Origin: an uncultured Myxococcales bacterium
GTDB taxonomy: Bacteria; Myxococcota_A; UBA9042
Direction: 5' to 3'
Length of the DNA stretch: 62,442 nucleotides
Assembly (NCBI GenBank): GCA_903955385.1
Contig: CAJBNH010000165.1
Coordinates: 1-62,442 of the forward strand
Position 1 is the stretch's first letter; each line of letters starts with the position of its first letter. Shown piece by piece: positions 34,616 through 44,042 of this stretch. The notes beneath the pieces are model-generated. The model was not told the DNA's origin. It saw nothing but the letters and a program-made list of their open reading frames with translations, and did not search any database. Made by a program: the position numbers and the translations under genes.

Positions 34616-37030
34616 CTACTTCAGCGCAGCGCCGCCCGGGTAGCCGTAGCTGACGAAGTCCGCATAGCCATAGACCAGCAGCCCGACGGGAGCCTCTGCG
34701 GTGAGCTTGTTGACGCCCTGCTGCACGGCAATGCGCGCCCCACTCCAACCCGCTGCAATCGCCTTGAAGTCGCCCGCGGCAATCGGCGCGCCGTTGAGCA
34801 GCATGGGCGCGCCGGTCGGGGCAACGATGTTCACGTAGTTCGACTTGTACTTGTCGGGCACGAGGAAGATGTACTCGTTCATGTACTGGTCGGTGGCCAG
34901 GTTCATGATCATCGCGGGATCGCCCGTCTTGGCATCGTTAGCTTCCTGGATGTTGGGGCAGTCCGCGTTCTTGACGCAGGACCACGGCACGCCGGTCGTC
35001 ATGAACGCCTTGCACACCTTCTGACCGCCGAACTTGCCGTCGCACGTGTCGTTGTTGGGATTCGGCGCGTTGGCCGACGCCATGTACTGCGCGACCTGGA
35101 TGGGCTTGTTGGACGTCATCACGAAGTCCTGAGTGGACTCGAACTCGAACCACTGGCCCTTGGACAGCTGCGGGATGTCGACCTGCTTGGGGTCCGTGTC
35201 GATCAGCGTGCCGTCTTCCGCGGCCAGGACGCGATAGGCGTCCTTCTCAGCGCCGCGCGGCTGCAGCTTGGTGGCCACGTACATGGTGCCCCACGAGGAG
35301 ATCGGGAACAGTTGCTCCTCCAAGTGGTCAGCGCAGCAGGTCTTGGGGCAGTCGTCGTTGGTCTGGCACGCCCAACCCTGATACTCGCACACGCCGTTGA
35401 TGCAGTGGTCGGTGTTGGGCGAGTTCGAGGCCTCAGAACCGCCAAATACGGCGATCGGCTTGTCCGCCTGAATCCACGTGCCGGTCGGGTCGGCGCCGTT
35501 GATGTTCGTCTCGACGTTGAGGACCTGGCCCTGAGTCAACGTGAACTGCTGCGTCATGCCGGGCTTGAGCGCCGGGACGTCGCCGCCGCCAGCTGCCGTC
35601 ACGGCCGAGCTCAACACCGTGACGATGGTCTCGCCAATCGAGGTGCCCACGACCGTGAAATACGACCGCAGCTCTGCGTGGGTCTGCTCGCGCGTCATCA
35701 CCCAGTACTCGTTGCCGATGCCATTGGAGGGCAGCAGCAGCGAGGCGTCGTTCGAGAACACGTCATAGTTCTGCAGCGGATTGAACTGGTACGCGACGAT
35801 CGGCTTGTCGGACTGGATGCGGTAGACGCGCTTGTTGATGCTCGAGCCGTCCTGGTTGCCCGTCTTGGTCGCGTCCGTCTTCCACACAGGATCCGGGAGG
35901 TTGAGGATCTTCAGGCCGCCGGCAGGCACCTGATAGCTGGCCGTCATGCCGTTGCCCGCAGTGACCGTGACAAGTGCCGGCGCCGTCGTCGTGTTCGAGA
36001 TGATGACCGAGAACTGCGCGTTCTGGGCGTCGCAGAAACCGGTGGCGCTGGAGCAAGGCACGTAGGCGTTGTCGAGGTCGACCGCCCAGTAGTCGCAGCC
36101 GACGTTGGTGTTCGACTTGATGTCCGAGGCGCACGGGTCCAGACACAGACCACCCAAGCATGTCCAGCCGTTTGCCGAACAGTTCTGCGAGACTTGGTAC
36201 TGCGAGCCGTCCGGTGCGCACTCCATCGCGTTGTCGCCCATGCAGATCTTCGAGCCGGGGACGCAGACCTGGCACTTGCCGGCGACGCACTCCTCACCCT
36301 CGTCGCACATGTCGACGACCATGGTTCCCGAGCCGGCTTCGTTGCACTTCAGCAGCTTGGTGCTCTTGGCGCTGGCACCTTCCGGCTTGGCGCAGAAGAA
36401 CTTGTTGGGCTGGCAAGCGAGGCACTTGGTGCCCGAGCACACCGGCTTGTCGTCGGGGCAGCTCTCGACCGTGAACGACTTGCCGTCGGAGTTGCAGGTC
36501 TCGAGGAAGTCGCCCTTGCAGGCCACCGCGCCCGGCTTGCAGGTGACGGGTACACACTTGTAATTCTGGCAGTTGTTGGTGGTGGGGCAGTTCAGGCCGA
36601 CCAAGCACTCGACGCATTTCTGGATGGCGACGGCGCAGAACGGTGTCTTGGTGTCGGGAATGTTCGCGCAGACCTTGTTGGTGGTGCAGACGGGTCCGGT
36701 GTCGATGTCTACCTTGGTGTCGGTCGCGCTGGTGTCGGTGCCCGGGTTGGTCGTGTCCTCGACCGGGGTGTCCTCCGTGCCATCCGGGATCGCTGCATCC
36801 AGGTCCACATCCTCGCCGGTCGTGTCCATGTCGTCGGCGTCCCCACCCGTATCGACATCCACAACGTCCGGCTTGATGTCCGGAAGGTCCTTGTTCTTGT
36901 CGATGCTGATGTCGGCGAAGGGGTCCGTCGCGACGGGTGTCGTGGTGTTGCTGCAGCCGATGGCGGCGAACGCCAAGGCGAGGACCACCAAGTGCAAGGC
37001 GCGGGTTCCGGAAGTGGCAAACACAGACAT
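34616..37030 (-). CDS. Lipoprotein with IgGFc-binding-protein-like N-terminal-type domain
   Basis: The 804-residue product has a signal peptide and lipobox (FAAIGC, Cys26) and a long acidic Asp/Thr spacer to about residue 115. A Cys-rich stalk follows (CVECLVGLNCPTTNNC, CVPGSKICMGDNAMEC). From about residue 320 to the end is the domain found at the N-terminus of animal IgGFc-binding protein and in many bacterial surface proteins: GCDYWAVDLDN, YQFNPLQNYD, SNDASLLLPSNGIGNEYWV, IQADKPIAVFGGSEASN, CCADHLEEQLFP, WGTMYVATKL and FVMTSNKPIQVAQYMAS. A ligand-binding surface role is likely, the ligand unknown. The start is fixed by the signal peptide; 14 upstream residues are excluded. Confidence 0.87.
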   Translation of the reverse strand: MSVFATSGTRALHLVVLALAFAAIGCSNTTTPVATDPFADISIDKNKDLPDIKPDVVDVDTGGDADDMDTTGEDVDLDAAIPDGTEDTPVEDTTNPGTDTSATDTKVDIDTGPVCTTNKVCANIPDTKTPFCAVAIQKCVECLVGLNCPTTNNCQNYKCVPVTCKPGAVACKGDFLETCNSDGKSFTVESCPDDKPVCSGTKCLACQPNKFFCAKPEGASAKSTKLLKCNEAGSGTMVVDMCDEGEECVAGKCQVCVPGSKICMGDNAMECAPDGSQYQVSQNCSANGWTCLGGLCLDPCASDIKSNTNVGCDYWAVDLDNAYVPCSSATGFCDAQNAQFSVIISNTTTAPALVTVTAGNGMTASYQVPAGGLKILNLPDPVWKTDATKTGNQDGSSINKRVYRIQSDKPIVAYQFNPLQNYDVFSNDASLLLPSNGIGNEYWVMTREQTHAELRSYFTVVGTSIGETIVTVLSSAVTAAGGGDVPALKPGMTQQFTLTQGQVLNVETNINGADPTGTWIQADKPIAVFGGSEASNSPNTDHCINGVCEYQGWACQTNDDCPKTCCADHLEEQLFPISSWGTMYVATKLQPRGAEKDAYRVLAAEDGTLIDTDPKQVDIPQLSKGQWFEFESTQDFVMTSNKPIQVAQYMASANAPNPNNDTCDGKFGGQKVCKAFMTTGVPWSCVKNADCPNIQEANDAKTGDPAMIMNLATDQYMNEYIFLVPDKYKSNYVNIVAPTGAPMLLNGAPIAAGDFKAIAAGWSGARIAVQQGVNKLTAEAPVGLLVYGYADFVSYGYPGGAALK

Positions 37031-37072
37031 GTCGAAGCCTCGGAGCCGCTCACGGATTACGGCAGGTCTCAC

Positions 37073-37101
37073 AGCATACGCGAGCCCGGAGCCAGCGACA
37101 A
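37073..37101 (-). promoter_or_regulatory. Promoter of the IgGFc-like lipoprotein gene
   Basis: On the minus strand TTGTCG (37101-37096), exactly 17 bases, then TATGCT (37078-37073). Transcription would begin near 37066, leaving a leader of about 36 bases. One of the better promoter matches in the window. Confidence 0.5.
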
Positions 37102-37128
37102 CGATTGCGCACGTGTTCGAAACGCGCC

Positions 37129-38208
37129 TCAGGGCCGCCGGTCACCAGCAGTTTCGATGCGGGCGTGGTCGTGGCGCTGCGCGCGAAACAGGGAGGCTTC
37201 GACCTGCCCCGGCGTCGGCGTCGCGGGCGATCCGCGAAACGCTGCGGTCGCGTGATCCAGCGCCGCAAACGGCTCCAACGCCGCGTGGGCACCGCGGATC
37301 TGCACCGACTCGCAAATGGCCGTCGTCAGGTCGACCGCGTCCACCGGCAGCCCCACGAATGCACGCAGACCCGCGACCGACCGCGCGGCCACCTTGAGCT
37401 TGCCCTCGATGCTGTGCCCCGCGAGGTGAGGCGTCGCCAGATCGCACGCCTGAACCGCGTGCGTGCGCGGCCGCGGCTCGCCCTGCCATGTGTCGATGGC
37501 CAGCCCAGCCAAGTGGCCGGATGTCCTGAGGAAGGCAGCCGCCTCCTCGTCCAGCACTCCGCCTCGCGCCGAGTTCAGTACCACCGCACCAGCCAGCCGC
37601 CGCAACCGCGCCTCATCGAGCAGGTGCCACGTCGGGTGGCGACCCGCGTGCTCCAGCGGCACGTGCAGCGTCACGGCGTCCAAGCCCCCCGTCGACAGGG
37701 CGTCGTCCAAATCCATCGACGTGAAACCGGGTTCGCGCTCGGCCCGGGGCGGATCGCAGCGCATGACCAGAGCACCCTGAGCCTGCAGTCGCCGGGCCAC
37801 CGCTGAGCCGACAGCGCCAACACCCACAACAAGAATCCGCTTCTCTGCCAGTGACTTGCCGCACAATCGATGCAGCGCCCACGCCACCCAGTCGGCCACG
37901 GCCAGCGCGTTGCCGCCATGACCCGTGAAGAGCCGCACACCGCGCGTCGCCAGATCGTCGGGATCCAGATGGTCCACGCCTGAGGACAGCGTCGCGACTG
38001 CACGCAAGTCCTTTGCGACACGCAGGATCTCGGGCGTCAGACGGGTGACCGACCTCAGCAGCAGCGCATCCGCCCGTGCCAGACCCGCCGTCAGCTCGTC
38101 GGGACGGTCGGCAGCGAACGTCGTCAGCTGGAAACCGTCCAGCCACGACACCGGCAGGGCTTGCGCCGAGCCGTCCCACACCGCGCGATCCACCAGCAGC
38201 CGCACCAT
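37129..38208 (-). CDS. pdxB: Erythronate-4-phosphate dehydrogenase-like protein
   Basis: The 359-residue product is a D-2-hydroxyacid dehydrogenase with PdxB features. These are ALLLRSVTRLTPEIL at the front, TLSSGVDHLDPDDL, GGNALAVADWVAWAL, the NAD loop VVGVGAVGSAVARRL, HLLDEARLRRLAGAVVLNSA with RGG, IDTWQGEP and ATPHLAGHSIEGKLK. PdxB oxidises 4-phosphoerythronate in the DXP-independent branch of vitamin B6 synthesis. The C-terminal PdxB-type dimerisation part appears shortened. The gene follows the EVE-domain gene by 3 bases, so they are cotranscribed. Another family member is possible. Confidence 0.78.
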   Translation of the reverse strand: MVRLLVDRAVWDGSAQALPVSWLDGFQLTTFAADRPDELTAGLARADALLLRSVTRLTPEILRVAKDLRAVATLSSGVDHLDPDDLATRGVRLFTGHGGNALAVADWVAWALHRLCGKSLAEKRILVVGVGAVGSAVARRLQAQGALVMRCDPPRAEREPGFTSMDLDDALSTGGLDAVTLHVPLEHAGRHPTWHLLDEARLRRLAGAVVLNSARGGVLDEEAAAFLRTSGHLAGLAIDTWQGEPRPRTHAVQACDLATPHLAGHSIEGKLKVAARSVAGLRAFVGLPVDAVDLTTAICESVQIRGAHAALEPFAALDHATAAFRGSPATPTPGQVEASLFRAQRHDHARIETAGDRRP

Positions 38209-38211
38209 CGC

Positions 38212-38643
38212 CTACTCCGGGTCCGGGGTATTGGCCAGTACCAGAAGCCGTTGCCACTCATGGGGTTGCAGAGGAACGACACTGAGGCGGTTCTCACGCA
38301 GCAGACGGATCCCCTCCAGAGGACCACCGGGGCCGGCCTCGCGCTTGATGGTGTCCAGAGTCACGGGGCGCACCAAGGCGACCAGCGGCTGGACCTCGAC
38401 CGCCACCCAGCGCGGGTCGTCCGTCGTGGGGTCGGGGAAGGCCGTGCGGGTGACGTGCGCGATGCCGACCGCCTGCTTCTGCGAGACGCTGTGATAGATC
38501 AAGGCGCGATCGCCGACCTGCATCGCCGACAAGTGGTTGCGCGCCGTGTAGTTGCGCACGCCGTCCCAGGTCGCCTGGCCGTCGCGCACCAGATCCTGCC
38601 ACGAGAAGGTCTCGGGTTCGGTCTTCATCAACCAGTTCGCCAT
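38212..38643 (-). CDS. EVE domain protein
   Basis: The 143-residue product is a stand-alone EVE domain (PUA-like fold, related to human THYN1). It shows NWLMKTEPETFSWQDLV, WDGVRNYTARNHLSAMQVGD, ALIYHS and WVAVEVQPL. EVE domains are proposed to bind modified bases in DNA or RNA. The length and order match the family throughout. It lies immediately before pdxB. The 178 bases upstream to the next gene's stop hold nothing I recognise. Confidence 0.93.
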   Translation of the reverse strand: MANWLMKTEPETFSWQDLVRDGQATWDGVRNYTARNHLSAMQVGDRALIYHSVSQKQAVGIAHVTRTAFPDPTTDDPRWVAVEVQPLVALVRPVTLDTIKREAGPGGPLEGIRLLRENRLSVVPLQPHEWQRLLVLANTPDPE

Positions 38644-38821
38644 GCGCGCTTCCCCTCCCGATGCGTCGGGCGTGCAGAGGGTGCGCGAAGCCCGACATCG
38701 CGGTCAACAGCGGCGGTGGAGGGGGAACCGACTCGTGACGCGCCAGGGGTGGCGGAGGTAGGCGGCGGCCGGTCCAAACGAGCTGACCGGCCGCCGATCC
38801 CTCACGCCATCGATACCTGGG

Positions 38822-41800
38822 TCAGTTGCCGCACTTGGCGGCCTTGTCCAGACAGCAGTCGCCCGCGGTGGAGCAGAACGCGTCGCAGTAGCACGGCCCG
38901 GTCTTGCTCTGCAGGCCGCACGCGCCATCGCACGTTCCGCCGCACTTGGCTTCGAAGTCGCCGCAGCAATCGCCGCTGGAGGTGCACAGCGCGTCGCAAT
39001 AGCAGGTGCCGTCCTTGGACTGGCCACCGCAGGCCGCCGCGCACGATCCGGCAGCCACCTTCTGGCAAGTCCCGGGCGTTGCGCTGGCCACCACGCTGCA
39101 GAACTCGCTGGAGGTGCACGCGAGGTAGGTCGTCCAAGCGCCCCACGCCGTTGTCGAGGTCGAGCACGAGGCCGACGAACCCGAGCAGCTGCCGAAGCCG
39201 CTGCGGCTTTGCACGATGCCGCCCGCGCCCGACTTGCTGCACTTGTACTCGGTCTTGGTGGCGGCGCCGCAGGTTGCTCCGGAGGCCGCCCAACCGCCCG
39301 TCGCGCTGCAGCAAGTGGTCGCGGGGTCGCAGACGCTGTCGGCGCTGTTCTGGAACGCCAGCTTGATCGAGACTTCCTGACACGGTGAGGTCGCTTCGTT
39401 CTTCACGTTGAACCACACCAAACCGGTCTCGTCGGTGGTGCCGGGCGCGTTCACGTCGAACAGCAGCTGACCAGTGACCCCTGTCTTGCAGCAGCCGTTC
39501 GGCACGACGCCGCTGACGGCCGAGTTCGTCATCGCGACCGAGCCCGCAGGGCAGGTGATCGGGTCGCAGTCCGTGCCATTGGGGCCAGCGATGCACTCGA
39601 AGTACGCGCAGACGGTGACCGACTTGGTGGCCGTCCAGGTGATGTTGACGCGGGGATCGGTCAGGCCAATCGCATCCTCGATGCCGTACACGAAGTAGTC
39701 CTTGTCGGTCGCGGACTTCAGATGAACCTTGGGGTCCATGTACACGGCCTTGTCGGTGTCCTTCCAGGTGCCCAAGTCGTAGCTGGCGGCGGTCGACTCC
39801 GTGCCCTCGTACTTGTCCGACTTCGCACACAGATCCGCAGAGTTGGCTGAGCAGGTCGGCGGCGTGGTCACGGTTGCACCGGCCAAGCAGTATTCATTGG
39901 CGCCACACGCCTGATAGGTCGACCAATCGGTGAAGCCGTAGTTGATGGCCTGGACCGAGCACGTGCCGCTGGCTCCGGTGCAACCGTCATACTGCTTGCG
40001 AACTTGAGCAGTTGCACCCAGACCGGCGCCAGAGCACTGGTACTCGACCTTGTGCACCACCGCACCACAGACCGCGCCCTTGGCGGCCCAGGTGCCGTCC
40101 GCGGCGCAACAGGTCGTGCCGGGCGTGCAGACCGTCGTCGACTTGCAGGTGCCGGGCGTGTTGATGTCGGGAACCTGGCAGATCTCGGTCAGGCCGCAGT
40201 CCTTGAAGACCGACCAATCGGTCCAAGCGTAGTTGGTCGACGAGACCGAGCAAGTGGTGCCGGTGCCGGTGCAACCCTGATAAGCCTTGCGGCTCAAGAC
40301 GTTGCCGCCCTGATCGGCGCTCTCACACTTGTACTGCGCCGCCACCACGGTGTTGCTGCACTGCTTGGCCTTGGCGGAGTAGGTGCCGTCCGCCTCGCAG
40401 CAGGTTGTGCCCGGGGTGCAGACGGTGGCGGTCTTGGCGCCGAACTCAAGGTCGACGGCGACCTGCTGGCACTTGGCGCTCGCGTTGGTGACCGACAACC
40501 ATGCGATACCGCTTGCGTTTGTGCCACTCGACGGCTTGGGCGTCCATGCCAGCGAGCCGGTCGCGGCCGCCGTCGCACAGCAACCGTTGGCCGCCACGCC
40601 ACTGACGTCCGCGTTGGCCTTGGTGGTGCTGCCGGCGGGACAGGTGACGGGCGCGCAGTCGGTGGCGTTGGCGCCGTTCTGGCACGCATACCACAAGCAA
40701 ACCGTGACCTTGTCGGCAGCCGTCCACTTGGCCGACACCACGGGTGCGAACGAGTTCACGCCGTCGTCGACTGTCCACTTCACGAAGTCCGCGTCCGTCG
40801 ATGCGCCCAGCAGGACCTGAGGCGCCAGGGTCTTCAGGGCGGATGCATCGGTGTAGGCGCCCACGCTGACTGCGGTCTTGGCGGTGGTGCCAGCCTCGTA
40901 ATCGTCCTTCTGGCCGCACAGCGGGTCCGCGCCAGCCTTGCAGGTACCGGGGACGTCAACAGCCGTGACCTCGCAGGTCTCTCCCGCAGAGCACGCCTTG
41001 AAGGTCTTCCATGCCTCCCACGCATAGTTGGACGCCGAAACCGAGCACGTGTTGGAGCCGCCCGTGCAGCCTTGATAGGCCGTGCGAGTCTCGACCGACT
41101 TGCCGTCGGTGCTGCAGGCGTACTGGGTCGCCTTGATGTCGGGGCCGCACTTGAAACCTTTGGGCTGGATGCGACCTTGCGGGACGTTGCAGCAGACGCC
41201 GCTGGCGCATGAGCAGCTGCTGGTCAGCGTCCAAGCGGTGGTGCCCTTCGCCGGCTGGCAGGCAAGGCAGGTGTCATCGGCCTTCTTGACGCCTTCGACC
41301 ACGCACTGGTTGTCGATGCGGCACGATCCGGCCTTGACCACCAGTTTGCAGGCTCCTGTCACAGCGTCGCAGGTGCCCGACTCGCAGGTGTCGCCGTCGG
41401 GGCACTTCTTGGGCAGATTCGAGCACTTCTGCGTCGCCACCACGCACGAGTCGTCGGTGCACGGGTTCTTGTCGTCGCAATCGGCGGCCTTGGTGCAGTC
41501 GGCAACGGGGGCAAGGCCCTCGCAGACGGGGGGCGCGCCGGTCTTCAGCACGCACTTCTGCTCTGCGGTGCAGGCCTGCAGGGCCTTCCACGGCGTCCAC
41601 GCGTACAAGGCCTTGTCGGTCGGGCAGATGGCGGCGTTCTTGCCGTCGCAGCCTGCGTAGGCCTCGCGGCTTTGGGCCACGTTGTCTGTGCACGCGTAGT
41701 CCGTGGCGAGGGCGGCCGCGCCGCAAGTGGCGCCGGCGGTCTTGACGGTGTGGGTCACCGGGTCGCAGCAGACGCCGGAAGTACAGCAGTTGGCCTTGGC

Positions 41801-42790
41801 CTCGAACGAACACGTCCCGAACTGCGCGTCGCAGCTGCCCGTCATGCACACGTCGTCGTTGACGCAGTCGCTGTCGATCTTGCAGCACTCGGGCTTGGGG
41901 ATGCCGACGCACTTGCCGGCCGCGTCGCACGCGTCCTTGCCGGTGCACGCGCTGCCGTCGTCGCAGGGAGCGGCGAGCAGCACAGTCCAGCCCGTCTGGT
42001 TCTTGGTGGCGTTGCAGGACTGACACGCGTTGGCCGTCGAGACTTCGCCGTTGGTGCGGCAGAACCCGTCGATGGCGCAGGCGCCAGGCAGCGGAGCGAA
42101 CACGCACTGGCCGGTCTTGGCGTCGCAGGAGTCGTTGGTGCAGGCCAGGCCGTCGTCGCAGGCCTTGGCATCGTTGGTGCAGCCTGAGCCGGTGCACTTG
42201 TCCGTCGTGCAAAGGTTCTGGTCGTCGCAGCCGGCGTCGCTGGTGCAGCAGCTGCCGTTGCCTGAGTGGGTGCACTGACTGGCCAAACAGGCGTCCGTCG
42301 TGCAGGGGTCCAGGTCGTCGCAATCGGCGTCGACGGCACACGCCTTGTCGGTGCCGCACAAGGTCTCGAAGTCCGAGCAGCAATCACCTGAGCCCGAGCA
42401 GTACTCGTCGCACTGGCACGTCGCCTTCGCGTCGTACTCGCCGCAACGGTCCTGGCAGGTGCCCGTGACGGTCTCGGTCGTGTCGGGGGTGTCCGTGGTG
42501 TCCGTCGTTTCCGCAATGTCCGCAGTCACTTCCGCCGCGTCGGTCGAGTCGGGCACGTCGGTCACGGCAGCATCCGTGTCGCCGCCCTGGTCGCCGGTCG
42601 CGTCCGTCGCATCCTTGGCCGCGTCGCCAAAGTTCGGATTCACGTCTTCAGGCGTGTCTTCACTGATGTCGGTCGGGTTGGCGGGCTCCTGTGCAGGGTC
42701 GCTGCAGGCGGAAAGTGCCAACATCCCGAGCACCATCACGGAACCAAGCGAACCCGTACCGATACACTGACGCAGCGTGCGAACCCTCAT
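38822..42790 (-). CDS. Giant Cys-rich lipoprotein with three somatomedin-B-like modules
   Basis: The 1,322-residue product has a lipobox (MLALSAC, Cys29) and an acidic spacer to about residue 110. At 112-146 is an eight-cysteine module spaced C-x3-C-x8-C-x-C-x3-C-x5-CC-x6-C, the somatomedin-B pattern (vitronectin, ENPP). Two more with identical spacing close the protein (about 1245-1322). Between them lie Cys-rich stretches and at least three copies of a module ending TCSVSxxNYAWxDW, preceded by C-T-P-G-T-T-C-C. Two related beta-type domains (FVKWTVDDG, YFVYGIEDA) are also present. Somatomedin-B domains bind proteins in animals. The start is set by the signal peptide and GGGGGAG. Confidence 0.85.
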   Translation of the reverse strand: MRVRTLRQCIGTGSLGSVMVLGMLALSACSDPAQEPANPTDISEDTPEDVNPNFGDAAKDATDATGDQGGDTDAAVTDVPDSTDAAEVTADIAETTDTTDTPDTTETVTGTCQDRCGEYDAKATCQCDEYCSGSGDCCSDFETLCGTDKACAVDADCDDLDPCTTDACLASQCTHSGNGSCCTSDAGCDDQNLCTTDKCTGSGCTNDAKACDDGLACTNDSCDAKTGQCVFAPLPGACAIDGFCRTNGEVSTANACQSCNATKNQTGWTVLLAAPCDDGSACTGKDACDAAGKCVGIPKPECCKIDSDCVNDDVCMTGSCDAQFGTCSFEAKANCCTSGVCCDPVTHTVKTAGATCGAAALATDYACTDNVAQSREAYAGCDGKNAAICPTDKALYAWTPWKALQACTAEQKCVLKTGAPPVCEGLAPVADCTKAADCDDKNPCTDDSCVVATQKCSNLPKKCPDGDTCESGTCDAVTGACKLVVKAGSCRIDNQCVVEGVKKADDTCLACQPAKGTTAWTLTSSCSCASGVCCNVPQGRIQPKGFKCGPDIKATQYACSTDGKSVETRTAYQGCTGGSNTCSVSASNYAWEAWKTFKACSAGETCEVTAVDVPGTCKAGADPLCGQKDDYEAGTTAKTAVSVGAYTDASALKTLAPQVLLGASTDADFVKWTVDDGVNSFAPVVSAKWTAADKVTVCLWYACQNGANATDCAPVTCPAGSTTKANADVSGVAANGCCATAAATGSLAWTPKPSSGTNASGIAWLSVTNASAKCQQVAVDLEFGAKTATVCTPGTTCCEADGTYSAKAKQCSNTVVAAQYKCESADQGGNVLSRKAYQGCTGTGTTCSVSSTNYAWTDWSVFKDCGLTEICQVPDINTPGTCKSTTVCTPGTTCCAADGTWAAKGAVCGAVVHKVEYQCSGAGLGATAQVRKQYDGCTGASGTCSVQAINYGFTDWSTYQACGANEYCLAGATVTTPPTCSANSADLCAKSDKYEGTESTAASYDLGTWKDTDKAVYMDPKVHLKSATDKDYFVYGIEDAIGLTDPRVNITWTATKSVTVCAYFECIAGPNGTDCDPITCPAGSVAMTNSAVSGVVPNGCCKTGVTGQLLFDVNAPGTTDETGLVWFNVKNEATSPCQEVSIKLAFQNSADSVCDPATTCCSATGGWAASGATCGAATKTEYKCSKSGAGGIVQSRSGFGSCSGSSASCSTSTTAWGAWTTYLACTSSEFCSVVASATPGTCQKVAAGSCAAACGGQSKDGTCYCDALCTSSGDCCGDFEAKCGGTCDGACGLQSKTGPCYCDAFCSTAGDCCLDKAAKCGN

Positions 42791-42837
42791 CTTCTCCCCC
42801 TTTGCCGAGCCGGCTCCCACCGGGTGAATGGCGCAAG

Positions 42838-42867
42838 ATGATCGTCCGATTCGGACAAACGACGCAA
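42838..42867 (-). promoter_or_regulatory. Promoter with palindromic operator for the giant lipoprotein gene
   Basis: On the minus strand TTGCGT (42867-42862), an 18-base spacer, then GATCAT (42843-42838). The spacer contains the perfect inverted repeat GTCCGA-T-TCGGAC (42844-42856), directly abutting the -10. This position suits a repressor. Confidence 0.5.
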
Positions 42868-42944
42868 CGGAATCGACCGAACGACGCATCTTTTTGGCGT
42901 CGCGCGGCCCCACTCGGACGTAACCTATTGGAATGAAAGAATGC

Positions 42945-44042
42945 CTACTCTTCGGGAGTCTTCAGAAAATCCGACAGACCCGGGATCTTCTCGGCTGTCT
43001 CACGCGCCAGCTTGCGGGCCTTGGCGAAGCTCTGCTCGGCTTCGAACAGCTGCTCATACGGCAGCGGCTGCAGGCTTTGTTGCGGGGTACGGCCCAGCGG
43101 TGAAGCGGTCAGCCGACGGACCACACGCGCCGCAAACCCCAGATCGAACCCGACCTCGAATGCGGCGGTGCGGGGCAGGACGTCCTGCGCGATGCGTTTG
43201 GCCAGTTCCGGTCGGCACAGCCCGCGGCGCACGGCGTCTTCGATCGACCCTGCCAGACCATCGGCGGTCACCTTGTGCTCGCCGACCAGCTCCTCAGCCA
43301 CCGCCACCAGCACCGAGTCGTCCGCCAGCCCTTCGTCGGCCAGATTGAGCGCGATCTGCAGGGCGTTGAAGGTCGCCACCACCCGGCCGCGATAGGCTCC
43401 GAAGCGTGAAGGCGGCGAGTTGCCCTCCAGATGGATGAACACGCGGCGCACCGGGTCGCTCTGCGGCACCAGGTTCAGTCGCCCGAGAATCGCAGCGATC
43501 TCATCGGGATAGGCTCCCGTGACCTGCAGGATCCGCGACAGCCGTGTGGTCGAGACCCGCCGGGCGCACACATCGGCGTACAGGCAGTACACCAGCGCAT
43601 CGACCTCGGCATCGTCGCCAAAACAGATCTCGCCGACATCCTCTTCGCGCGCCGCCAGCCACAGCCGCGTGTCCAGATGCGCCCGCAGCTTGTAGGGCAC
43701 CTGCCGCGTCAGCGTCCGCAGCCGTCCACGTTGCAGGGCGGCGCCGAAGTCTTTCAAGACCAGACGATCACAGTGGATTCCGTGAAGCTGAAACATCGCG
43801 AGGATGCGCTTGCGCAGAAACGTAGGACTGCCCGAAACGACGACCACCCGCGAGCGATAGGCCTGCGACAATGCCATCAACAGGGAGCGCATCCCGGGGA
43901 TCGAGCGCTTGCGACTCGCCCCTTCCAGCGCCGCGCGCAACAGTCCGCCCATGCTGGAGAATTCGGTCTCCAGATAGGTCTTGTCCAAGTCCCAGCGGTA
44001 GACGACCTCGGGCTTCTCCCGGCGCGGATCCGTCTCAGCCAC
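42945..44042 (-). CDS. HAD-like phosphatase (App1/DUF2183-like)
   Basis: The 365-residue product has HAD motifs: VYRWDLDKTYLETEF (nucleophile Asp18 and Asp20), RVVVVSGSPTFLRKR (motif II), a Lys in LVLKDFG, and EICFGDDAEVDA (motif IV). This is the arrangement of App1-type phosphatidate phosphatase domains (DUF2183). The C-terminal ~180 residues are helical and unassigned. Its ATG overlaps the end of the PlsX-like gene by 8 bases, hence tight coupling. A lipid-related phosphatase role fits the neighbour but is inference. Confidence 0.8.
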   Translation of the reverse strand: MAETDPRREKPEVVYRWDLDKTYLETEFSSMGGLLRAALEGASRKRSIPGMRSLLMALSQAYRSRVVVVSGSPTFLRKRILAMFQLHGIHCDRLVLKDFGAALQRGRLRTLTRQVPYKLRAHLDTRLWLAAREEDVGEICFGDDAEVDALVYCLYADVCARRVSTTRLSRILQVTGAYPDEIAAILGRLNLVPQSDPVRRVFIHLEGNSPPSRFGAYRGRVVATFNALQIALNLADEGLADDSVLVAVAEELVGEHKVTADGLAGSIEDAVRRGLCRPELAKRIAQDVLPRTAAFEVGFDLGFAARVVRRLTASPLGRTPQQSLQPLPYEQLFEAEQSFAKARKLARETAEKIPGLSDFLKTPEE

